Assembly (NCBI RefSeq): GCF_015082335.1
Contig: NZ_BLRL01000017.1
Coordinates: 1 to 64,000, forward strand
Origin: Moritella sp. F3
GTDB lineage: Bacteria; Pseudomonadota; Gammaproteobacteria; Enterobacterales; Moritellaceae
DNA: 64,000 nucleotides
Reading direction: 5' to 3'
Positions 41,601 through 48,285 of this stretch are shown piece after piece. The notes under the pieces are model-generated. The model was not told the DNA's origin, ran no database searches, and saw nothing but the letters and a program-made list of their open reading frames with translations. Both the position numbers and the translations under genes were made by a program. Positions within the stretch are counted from its first letter, which is position 1, and every line of letters starts with the position of its first letter.

Positions 41601-42718
41601 CCAGGACGCATCATACGGTAGATTTCAACTAGCGCTTCAAGTTTGTTAGTAGTTGAGTCAACACGTAATGTGTCAGACATGTAACTACCTACATCAAGGT
41701 CGTTCGTATAAAGAACATCAATTACCTTGATACCAGCTTGAGACAATTCAGCAACAGATTCTAGTGTTAGTTCAGCATTCGCTGCAACAATCACTTCGCC
41801 TGTTTCTTCATTGATGTAATCTTTAGAAGCTACTTTACCAGCGATATACTCTAATGGTACTTCGATTTCGTTTACGCCGTCTTTCTCAAACTTTTTGATA
41901 TGACGAGCAGTAATACGACGGCCATTTTCAACATATGTTTCGCCATTAGCGATAATGTCAAATACAGCTGTTTCGCCACGTAGACGGTCTGGCATTAGTT
42001 CCATCATTAACTTGCCATCTTTAACTTCGAAACGTGTAGTATCAAAGAAGATTGCTAAGATTTCTTCCGTCGTGAACTCAAGTGCACGAAGAATGATTGA
42101 TGATGGTAATTTACGACGACGGTCAATACGAACGAATAAGCTATCTTTCGGATCGAATTCAAAGTCTAACCATGAACCACGGTAAGGAATAACGCGTGCG
42201 TTATATAATACTTTACCTGATGAATGAGTTTTACCTTTGTCGTGATCGAAGAAAACACCAGGACTACGGTGTAACTGAGATACGATAACACGTTCAGTAC
42301 CATTGATAACGAAAGTACCAGTATCAGTCATTAATGGGATTTCGCCCATATAAACTTCTTGTTCTTTGATATCTTTAATAGTGCCTGCAGGTGCATCACG
42401 ATCGTATAATACAAGGCGTAATTTAACACGTAACGGTGCTGAATAAGTAACACCACGGATTTGACATTCTTTAACGTCAAATACAGGTTCACCTAAACGG
42501 TACGATACATATTGAAGTTCTGAAGTTCCAGAGTAACTTTTAATAGGGAATACGCTACGGAATGCTGCTTCCAGGCCGTATTCGCCTGTGTGATCCATTT
42601 CTAAAAACTTTTTAAAAGAGCTAGTTTGAATAGCCAACATTTGCGGTTTAGCCACAACTGGTGCACTTTTACCAAAGTCTTTACGGATACGTTTTTTTTC
42701 GGTATTAGAGTAAACCAT
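38681..42718 (-). CDS. rpoB: DNA-directed RNA polymerase beta subunit
   Basis: A 1345-residue subunit, near E. coli RpoB (1342). The rifampicin pocket reads [20 protein letters not shown] and [10 protein letters not shown] with no common resistance substitution. The C-terminal active-site region [15 protein letters not shown] is present. Transcribed with rplJL after a read-through attenuator. Confidence 0.98.
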   Translation of the reverse strand: [1345 protein letters not shown]

Positions 42719-42883
42719 TTGGTTCCTCAGCTCGCTGATAAGTGACCCACTCTGCCCTGAAAAAGGACAGCTCTAACAACATCATTATATGTTTTTTATA
42801 CTGTCTCGACCAAATGAATTGGGCTAAACAGTGCGCAGAATTTTGGTTGAAATGATGTGAAATTTCCAAACATCCTATAGCGC

Positions 42884-42914
42884 AAAAAGGCCGGCGATTA
42901 AAAAATCACCAGCC
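42884..42914 (-). terminator. rplL-rpoB attenuator hairpin
   Basis: On the minus strand GGCTGGTGATT pairs with AATCGCCGGCC (two G-U pairs) around a TTTT loop and is followed by TTTTTG. It is 38 bp after rplL and 166 bp before rpoB. Position and partial strength match the attenuator of E. coli, which lets only part of transcription reach rpoBC. A second short hairpin (GCTGTCC/GGGCAG near 42753-42771) may be an RNase III-type processing site. Confidence 0.8.
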
Positions 42915-42951
42915 AATGCCTTATGAGGGCAATAATCTATTTAAAAATAGA

Positions 42952-43317
42952 TTATTTGATCTCAACAACGCAACCAGCTTCTTCTAGAGTAGCTTTTAGA
43001 GCTTCAGCTTCTGCTTTGTCAACGCCTTCTTTAAGAGCTACTGGTGCAGATTCAACAACACCTTTAGCTTCTTTAAGGCCTAGGCCTGTAGCGCCACGAA
43101 CAGCTTTAATAGCTTTAACTTTGTTTTCGCCGAAAGAAGCAAGAATTACGTCGAATTCTGTTTGCTCTTCTTCAGCAGCAGCAGCGCCGCCGCCAGCAAC
43201 AACTGCAGCTGCAGCTGATACGCCGAATTTTTCTTCCATTGCTTCGATTAATTCAACAACTTCCATTACAGAAAGTTCAGCAATTGCGTCGATGATTTGG
43301 TCTTTAGTGATAGACAT
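42952..43317 (-). CDS. rplL: 50S ribosomal protein L7/L12
   Basis: A 121-residue acidic stalk protein: N-terminal dimerisation helices, an Ala/Gly-rich hinge (AAAAVVAGGGAAAAEEEQ), and the C-terminal factor-binding domain with KVIKAVR-like NKVKAIKAVRGATGLGLKEA. Four copies bind L10 and recruit translation GTPases. 47 bp after rplJ. Confidence 0.98.
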   Translation of the reverse strand: MSITKDQIIDAIAELSVMEVVELIEAMEEKFGVSAAAAVVAGGGAAAAEEEQTEFDVILASFGENKVKAIKAVRGATGLGLKEAKGVVESAPVALKEGVDKAEAEALKATLEEAGCVVEIK

Positions 43318-43364
43318 GTGTCATTCCTAATATATTAAAATTTATTTTAGACAAAGCGGCTAAA

Positions 43365-43868
43365 TTAAGCAGCTTCTTGCTCTTTTTGATCGCGTAAAGC
43401 AGCCAATGTACGTACAAGTTTACCAGCTGATGCTTCTTTCATAGTCATCATTAACTGAGCAATTGCTTCATCGTATGTTGGTAGTGTTGCTAATTTATCA
43501 ATGTTTTCTGCACCGATAAATTCGCCTTCAAATGCTAACGCTTTAACTTCGAAAGATTCTTCTTGTGCAGCGAAGTCTTTTAAAAGACGTGCTGCAGCAC
43601 CTGGGTGCTCGTTAGAGAATGCGATCAGAGTTGGACCGGTAAATGCTTCGCTCAGGCACTGAAAATCAGTACCTTCAACAGCACGCTTCATAAGAGTGTT
43701 ACGTACTACACGAATGTATACGTTGTTCTCACGAGCTAGCTTGCGAAGACCAGTCATTGCACCTACAGTAACGCCACGTGAATCAGCAACTACTGCAGAA
43801 AGCGCAGCCTTGGCAGCTTCGTTGACTTCAGCAACAATTGCTTTTTTGTCGTCGAGACCTAATGCCAT
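43365..43868 (-). CDS. rplJ: 50S ribosomal protein L10
   Basis: A 167-residue stalk base protein. LDDKKAIVAEVNEAAKAALS and ADSRGVTVGAMTGLRKLARE are the typical N-terminal segments; the C-terminal helix binds L7/L12. The L10-L7/L12 complex represses its own translation by binding the leader upstream. AGGAG lies close to the ATG. Confidence 0.98.
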   Translation of the reverse strand: MALGLDDKKAIVAEVNEAAKAALSAVVADSRGVTVGAMTGLRKLARENNVYIRVVRNTLMKRAVEGTDFQCLSEAFTGPTLIAFSNEHPGAAARLLKDFAAQEESFEVKALAFEGEFIGAENIDKLATLPTYDEAIAQLMMTMKEASAGKLVRTLAALRDQKEQEAA

Positions 43869-43889
43869 GGTCTATACTCCTGGATAAAA

Positions 43890-44105
43890 CCGATTAAAAA
43901 TCGGTATTAAAAATTTCCGAATAATACCAAGTAAACTTAGATATTAAACGAACCATTACGGCTCGGATTCCAGAAGAAATAAATTCTTCAGGGGCCCTGC
44001 ACCATCTACGTAGGAAAGCTCAAGTATTAATTAAAATAGCCGATCATTATTAAGATATCACTTACAAAGTAAGAATATCTCCTACGGTCTTGGACGGAAG
44101 TAAGT
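43890..44105 (-). ncRNA. L10 leader: autoregulatory mRNA element of rplJL
   Basis: The minus strand between rplA and rplJ contains stretches shared with the E. coli rplJ leader: TTCCGTCCAAGACCGTAGGAG (at about 44082-44103), followed by a hairpin (AGATATTCTTACTT...AAGTGATATCT), and CCTACGTAGATGGTGCAGGG nearer rplJ. In E. coli the L10-L7/L12 complex binds a kink-turn here and hides the rplJ ribosome binding site. Boundaries are approximate. Confidence 0.85.
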
Positions 44106-44150
44106 CATATCAAGCATTAAACTCAATATCCTCACTTCAACCCACATTTT

Positions 44151-44192
44151 GTAAATACGTTAAAGCTAATAAATTAGCCTTAACGTATTTAC
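44151..44192 (-). other. Long hairpin at the 5' end of the rplJ transcript
   Basis: A 42-nt inverted repeat: 13 perfect pairs (GTAAATACGTTAA with its complement), one G-U, then five more pairs (GCTAA/TTAGC), around a TTTA loop. It begins about 11 nt past the predicted rplJ start site. It has no T run after it, so it is not a classical terminator; it may stabilise the leader or be an RNase III substrate. Confidence 0.8.
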
Positions 44193-44209
44193 TAATTTTT
44201 AGGGAACAA

Positions 44210-44238
44210 ATTATACTAGATAAAAGGTTCCCTGTAAA
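44210..44238 (-). promoter_or_regulatory. rplJL promoter
   Basis: On the minus strand -35 TTTACA (44233-44238), 17-bp spacer, -10 TATAAT (44210-44215). The -35 directly follows the rplA stop codon. A 7-bp dyad (AGGGAAC/GTTCCCT) brackets the -10. Confidence 0.82.
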
Positions 44239-44937
44239 TTACTTAGTCTCTACCGTTGCAATATCAACAGAAAGACCAGCACCCATCGTAGTAGATAGGC
44301 TGATTTTCTTGATGAATTGGCCTTTAGCTGAAGCAGGTTTTGCTTTGCTAAGTGCGATCAATAGAGATTCAAGATTTTCTTTAATTTGTGCAGCTTCAAA
44401 ATCCACTTTACCGATAGTAGTGTGGATGATGCCAGCTTTGTCGTTACGGTAACGAACTTGACCAGACTTAGCATTTTTAACTGCAGTCGCAACGTCAGGA
44501 GTTACAGTACCAACTTTAGGGTTTGGCATTAAACCGCGTGGACCTAGGATTTGACCTAGTTGACCAACAACACGCATAGCGTCTGGAGATGCGATAACAA
44601 CATCAAAGTTAAGCTCACCGGCTTTAACTTGTGCAGCTAGATCGTCCATACCTACGATGTCAGCGCCAGCAGCTTTAGCAGCTTCAGCGTTAGCACCTTG
44701 TGTAAATACTGCAACACGTACTTCACGACCAGTACCGTGTGGTAGCACAGTAGCGCCACGAACGTTTTGGTCAGATTTACGTGAATCAATACCTAGGTTT
44801 ACAGAAACATCGATGCTTTCTTTGAATTTAGCTGATGCTAATTCTTTAAGAAGTTCAACTGCTTCGTTGATTTCGTAAGCTTTTGTAGATTCCACTTTTT
44901 CGCGGATCGTACGCATACGTTTAGAAAGTTTAGCCAT
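44239..44937 (-). CDS. rplA: 50S ribosomal protein L1
   Basis: A 232-residue protein with the L1 core; seen are LSKRMRTIREKVESTKAYEI, the conserved GILGPRGLMPNPKVGTVT-like QILGPRGLMPNPKVGTVTPD, and a C-terminal SVDIATVE end. It binds 23S rRNA at the L1 stalk and in E. coli also represses the rplKA mRNA. It follows rplK by 7 bp. Confidence 0.98.
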   Translation of the reverse strand: MAKLSKRMRTIREKVESTKAYEINEAVELLKELASAKFKESIDVSVNLGIDSRKSDQNVRGATVLPHGTGREVRVAVFTQGANAEAAKAAGADIVGMDDLAAQVKAGELNFDVVIASPDAMRVVGQLGQILGPRGLMPNPKVGTVTPDVATAVKNAKSGQVRYRNDKAGIIHTTIGKVDFEAAQIKENLESLLIALSKAKPASAKGQFIKKISLSTTMGAGLSVDIATVETK

Positions 44938-44944
44938 TTCCGAA

Positions 44945-45373
44945 TTATCCTTCTACGTTCAAGCCCATAGAGCGAGCTGTACCAGCAATAGTACGAACCA
45001 TTGCATCTAGATCAGCGCCCGTAAGGTCTGGTTGTTTAGTGTTAGAGATCTCTTCCAGTTGAGCGCGAGTAACAGTACCCACTTTATCAACGTTTGGACG
45101 ACCAGAACCAGACTTGATGCCTGCTGCTTTCTTAAGTAAGAAAGATGCTGGAGAAGTCTTTGTTTCGAACGTAAATGAACGATCAGAATAAACTGTGATA
45201 ACAACAGGAGTCGGAGAACCCTTTTCAACAGAATCTGTTTTTGCGTTAAACGCTTTACAGAATTCCATGATGTTAACACCGTGTTGACCTAGTGCAGGAC
45301 CAACTGGTGGACTAGGATTCGCCATACCAGCTGAAACTTGCAGCTTAATATACGCAGTAACTTTTTTAGCCAT
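44945..45373 (-). CDS. rplK: 50S ribosomal protein L11
   Basis: A 142-residue protein. Seen: IKLQVSAGMANPSPPVGPAL, GQHGVNIMEFCKAFNAKT and the C-terminal rRNA-binding AGTARSMGLNVEG. It lies at the GTPase centre and is needed for RelA activation. First gene after its own promoter, followed by rplA. Confidence 0.98.
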   Translation of the reverse strand: MAKKVTAYIKLQVSAGMANPSPPVGPALGQHGVNIMEFCKAFNAKTDSVEKGSPTPVVITVYSDRSFTFETKTSPASFLLKKAAGIKSGSGRPNVDKVGTVTRAQLEEISNTKQPDLTGADLDAMVRTIAGTARSMGLNVEG

Positions 45374-45431
45374 TTTAATTTACCTTAAATATGGGTGCGA
45401 ACGCTGTATCCAACATAGATACTAGCTTCCC

Positions 45432-45474
45432 GAAAAACAAGGGCAGCGAATTATAGATATAATTGCTGCCCTTG
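45432..45474 (-). terminator. nusG terminator hairpin
   Basis: On the minus strand CAAGGGCAGC pairs with GCTGCCCTTG (10 bp) and AATTATA with TATAATT (7 bp), separated by one bulged C and closed by a 2-nt loop; a TTTTT run follows. It lies 85 bp after nusG and contains the rplK -10 box. Confidence 0.85.
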
Positions 45475-45478
45475 CCAA
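45450..45478 (-). promoter_or_regulatory. rplKA promoter, embedded in the nusG terminator
   Basis: On the minus strand -35 TTGGCA (45473-45478), 17-bp spacer, -10 TATAAT (45450-45455). The -10 forms part of the 3' arm of the nusG terminator hairpin (45438-45474). Confidence 0.85.
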
Positions 45479-45558
45479 GCATTTTGTTGAAAATTCATTC
45501 AATAAAATGCAAATATAGTTGTATTTGACCTTACCTTTAACCTAACTGGTTAATGGAA

Positions 45559-46101
45559 TTAGCCTTTTTCTACTTGACCGAAATCTAATTCAACCGGAGT
45601 AGAACGACCGAAGATCAATACAGAAACTTTTAAGCGACTCTTTTCATAGTCAACTTCTTCAACAACACCGTTAAAGTCAGCAAATGGACCGTCAGATACA
45701 CGAACCACTTCACCCACTTCAAATAACGTCTTAGGACGCGGCTTGTCAATTGCATCTTGAAGACGGTTAAGAATACGATCAGCTTCTTTAGAAGTAATAG
45801 GAGCTGGACGTTCTTTAGTGCCGCCAATGAAGCCAAGTACACGTGGTAAACTGCTTACCAAATGCCATGATTCATCGTTCATTACCATTTGAACTAAAAC
45901 GTAGCCTGGGAAGAACTTACGTTCACTCTTGCGGCGTTGACCAGCGCGCATTTCAACAACTTCTTCCGTTGGAACAAGTACTTCACCGAAGTATTCTTCC
46001 ATGTTGTGAATTTTAATGTGTTCTGATAATGTTTTTTGAACACGACCTTCAAAACCGGAAAAGGCTTGAACTACGTACCATCTCATTTTCTGTTCAGACA
46101 T
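45559..46101 (-). CDS. nusG: Transcription termination/antitermination factor NusG
   Basis: A 180-residue protein: NGN domain (MRWYVVQAFSGFEGRVQKTL near the start; FFPGYVLVQMVM) and a C-terminal KOW domain (VRVSDGPFADFNGVVEEVD). It binds RNA polymerase and links to Rho, S10 and the rRNA antitermination complex. 4 bp after secE. Confidence 0.98.
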   Translation of the reverse strand: MSEQKMRWYVVQAFSGFEGRVQKTLSEHIKIHNMEEYFGEVLVPTEEVVEMRAGQRRKSERKFFPGYVLVQMVMNDESWHLVSSLPRVLGFIGGTKERPAPITSKEADRILNRLQDAIDKPRPKTLFEVGEVVRVSDGPFADFNGVVEEVDYEKSRLKVSVLIFGRSTPVELDFGQVEKG

Positions 46102-46105
46102 GAAC

Positions 46106-46483
46106 TTATACCTTTACATCTGTGATAAATGCAACTACACGAACTAGAATACCATCTAGACCCCATAGCACTAACGCCATAATAGCGGTAACAACTAATA
46201 CGATAAGTGTAGTTTGGATTGCCTCTTGGCGTGTAGGCCAAACTACTTTACGTACTTCTGTTCTTGATTCAGATGCAAATTCAAGCGCATTGCGCCCTTT
46301 ACTTGTCTGCAATGCAATGCCACCAGCAATAACAGCGGCAATAATTACAGCAACTGCGCGGATTAACACTGATTCTTCACTAAAAATATTGTTACCAATA
46401 ACTGTGCCAATTAGAATTATAGCAACTAGTACCCATTTTACAGTTTCTAGTGCTTTTCCTTGGTTTTCAGTATTTGAAGTCAT
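46106..46483 (-). CDS. secE: Preprotein translocase subunit SecE
   Basis: A 125-residue membrane protein with three hydrophobic segments (VLVAIILIGTVIGNNIF, then IRAVAVIIAAVIAGGIALQT, and LIVLVVTAIMALVLWGL) as in E. coli SecE (127). The essential cytoplasmic amphipathic region VRKVVWPTRQEAIQTTL is present. The frame is open to 46600, but that would run through the tRNA-Trp relic; ATG 46483 gives the family N-terminus. Co-transcribed with nusG. Confidence 0.95.
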   Translation of the reverse strand: MTSNTENQGKALETVKWVLVAIILIGTVIGNNIFSEESVLIRAVAVIIAAVIAGGIALQTSKGRNALEFASESRTEVRKVVWPTRQEAIQTTLIVLVVTAIMALVLWGLDGILVRVVAFITDVKV

Positions 46484-46538
46484 ACTACTAACCTGTACCT
46501 TAAAGACAAAAAAATCCGCTGTTACACGGTGATGACAG

Positions 46539-46614
46539 TGGCAGGAGGAGGAGATAATCGAACTCACAAACATCAGTTTGAAGAACGCCTTTTCTACCAA
46601 TTGGAACTACCCCT
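46539..46614 (-). pseudogene. Decayed tRNA-Trp gene copy
   Basis: The minus strand starts AGGGGTAGTTCCAATTGGTA and ends CTGCCA, clearly derived from tRNA-Trp, with a TGAGTTCGATT T-arm. Two bases of the usual AGGGGTATAG are missing. The anticodon position reads TCA instead of CCA, in loop CTTCAAA. The anticodon stem (GCGTT against CTGAT) no longer pairs, and the D and T stems have mismatches. It is unlikely to give a working tRNA. It sits between the tRNA-Thr/secE interval promoter and secE, where vibrios and relatives carry tRNA-Trp. Confidence 0.82.
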
Positions 46615-46630
46615 ACAAACGGAGCTCCTA

Positions 46631-46658
46631 ATTATAGGGGCTTTCGTTTTTCATGCAA
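46631..46658 (-). promoter_or_regulatory. Probable promoter of the tRNA-Trp relic and secE-nusG
   Basis: On the minus strand -35 TTGCAT (46653-46658), 16-bp spacer, -10 TATAAT (46631-46636). Transcription would start about 10 bp before the tRNA relic. The -10 lies in a dyad (AGCCCCTA/TAGGAGCT, one mismatch). The remainder of the 46659-46813 gap is AT-rich with nothing recognised. Confidence 0.7.
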
Positions 46659-46813
46659 GTTATTCGTAAATAATTATGAATAATATTTGAATTACAAATA
46701 GCTTAAATAGATTATGATTAAATTTATTTTTTGATTTTTAAAAGCGTGGTTATTTTAAAGGTGTAGTTATTTGATATGAAGAATATAAGAGAAGAAACAA
46801 TTGACCTGAAAAA

Positions 46814-46889
<76 letters not shown>

Positions 46890-46894
46890 GAATT

Positions 46895-46969
46895 TGGAGC
46901 GGGCGGCGGGAATCGAACCCGCATTATCAGCTTGGAAGGCTGGAGTAATAGCCATTATACGACGCCCGC
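46895..46969 (-). tRNA. tRNA-Gly (TCC)
   Basis: Complete cloverleaf: starts GCGGGCGTCG, anticodon loop CTTCCAA (TCC), T-arm GGGTTCGATTCCC, ending CTCCA. Five bases upstream of tRNA-Thr(GGT). Confidence 0.96.
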
Positions 46970-46988
46970 ATGCGTCCTGAATACAAAG

Positions 46989-47073
46989 TGGTGGAGGGAG
47001 AAGGATTCGAACCTTCGAAGGCTGAGCCGTCAGATTTACAGTCTGATCCCTTTGGCCACTCGGGAACCCCTCC
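46989..47073 (-). tRNA. tRNA-Tyr (GTA)
   Basis: An 85-nt tRNA with a long variable arm, starting GGAGGGGTTCCCGAGTGG, anticodon loop CTGTAAA (GTA), ending CACCA. Confidence 0.96.
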
Positions 47074-47101
47074 ACATATTGTACTTCAGTAACGAGTTAA
47101 A

Positions 47102-47177
<76 letters not shown>

Positions 47178-47198
47178 GGCGTCACTTAACGAGGAGGG

Positions 47199-47227
47199 AT
47201 ATTAGAGTAACCCCCAACCTCTTGCAA
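47199..47227 (-). promoter_or_regulatory. Promoter of the tRNA-Thr-Tyr-Gly-Thr operon
   Basis: On the minus strand -35 TTGCAA (47222-47227), 17-bp spacer, -10 TAATAT (47199-47204), followed by a C-rich CCCTCCTC stretch. It lies 22 bp before tRNA-Thr(TGT). Confidence 0.75.
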
Positions 47228-47316
47228 CCTTAATCGCTAAAAAGCAGTTTTTTTTTATTCTACTGGCGAATATTTAGCCATTTAGAGTCAAAACCTAGCG
47301 TAACATCCACTTCCAA

Positions 47317-48285
47317 TTAAGTTTCAGCACGTCGCAATGATACTTCGCCACCAACATAAGGGCTGATAACCCCGTCAATTTCCAATAATAACGCACCAGT
47401 ATGATCAATGCCTTTGGCAATACCGTGTTTTTGTTTCTCACCTAAGGTTAAAACCACCGGACAATCTTTAAATGCATCACAACGGTTCCATTCTTCGACG
47501 AAATGCGAAAAGCCAAACTGCTCAAAATCAGTTAATACCGTCACTAAATGCGATAAATAGCGGGTTGCAAGCTCATTCCTATCGAGTGGCAGTTGTAACT
47601 GTTGGCTGATATCAGTCCAAGCTTGATCAATTTCCAGCCCTGCTTGCAACGGCATATTTACATTCAAGCCTAAGCCGATAACTAAATGGCACTCCCCACC
47701 CGCGGTGGCAATAATTTCAACCAGCACACCGGCAATTTTCTTACCATCAACATAGACATCATTCGGCCATTTCAACTGAGTATTAGCAATGCCTAAATCA
47801 GTCAGCGTACGCTCAACGGCAATACCGATCACCAAACTTAAGCCAGATGCGGCTTGAATACCGGCATCAAGGCTCCAGTAAGTACTGGTATAAAGATGGG
47901 AGCCATAAGGCGATACCCATTTCTTACCACGACGACCACGGCCAGCAGTTTGATATTCCGCAAAACAACTGTGACCTTTATGCAATAACGCTGCTTTATC
48001 CAATAGATGTTGATTAGTCGAACCGAGCACTTGGTGACACTCAACCGTGACGCCACTCCCCTCGGCAATCTGCTGAGCATCAATCAATTGTAAAGGTGAT
48101 GAAAGCTTATAGCCCTTACCGGTGATCTTGAATATATCTAAGCCGATTGTTTCTAATACCTTAACCTGTTTACTCACGGCCATGCGGCTGACACCTAGGG
48201 TTTCACCTAAGGCTTCACCAGAATGAAACTCACCATCAGCAAGTAAACGTATTAACTGTTGTCGTGACGCTGTCATATTAACCAT
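47317..48285 (-). CDS. birA: Biotin-protein ligase and bio operon repressor BirA
   Basis: A 322-residue protein (E. coli 321). N-terminal helix-turn-helix (HSGEALGETLGVSRMAVSKQ), central ligase domain with ATP/biotin loop GRGRRGKKWVSPYG and KWPNDVYVDGKKIAGVLVE, and a C-terminal SH3-like domain. It attaches biotin to acetyl-CoA carboxylase. ATG 48285 has GGAGG 6 bp upstream; it overlaps the end of murB by 8 bp, as in E. coli where murB-birA are joined. Confidence 0.96.
   Translation of the reverse strand: MVNMTASRQQLIRLLADGEFHSGEALGETLGVSRMAVSKQVKVLETIGLDIFKITGKGYKLSSPLQLIDAQQIAEGSGVTVECHQVLGSTNQHLLDKAALLHKGHSCFAEYQTAGRGRRGKKWVSPYGSHLYTSTYWSLDAGIQAASGLSLVIGIAVERTLTDLGIANTQLKWPNDVYVDGKKIAGVLVEIIATAGGECHLVIGLGLNVNMPLQAGLEIDQAWTDISQQLQLPLDRNELATRYLSHLVTVLTDFEQFGFSHFVEEWNRCDAFKDCPVVLTLGEKQKHGIAKGIDHTGALLLEIDGVISPYVGGEVSLRRAET

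Noticed and set aside
42923..43330. A 135-codon plus-strand frame opposite rplL.
   Set aside because: It is the complement of an Ala-rich coding sequence, giving a Ser/Ala/Thr-rich product with no homology seen.
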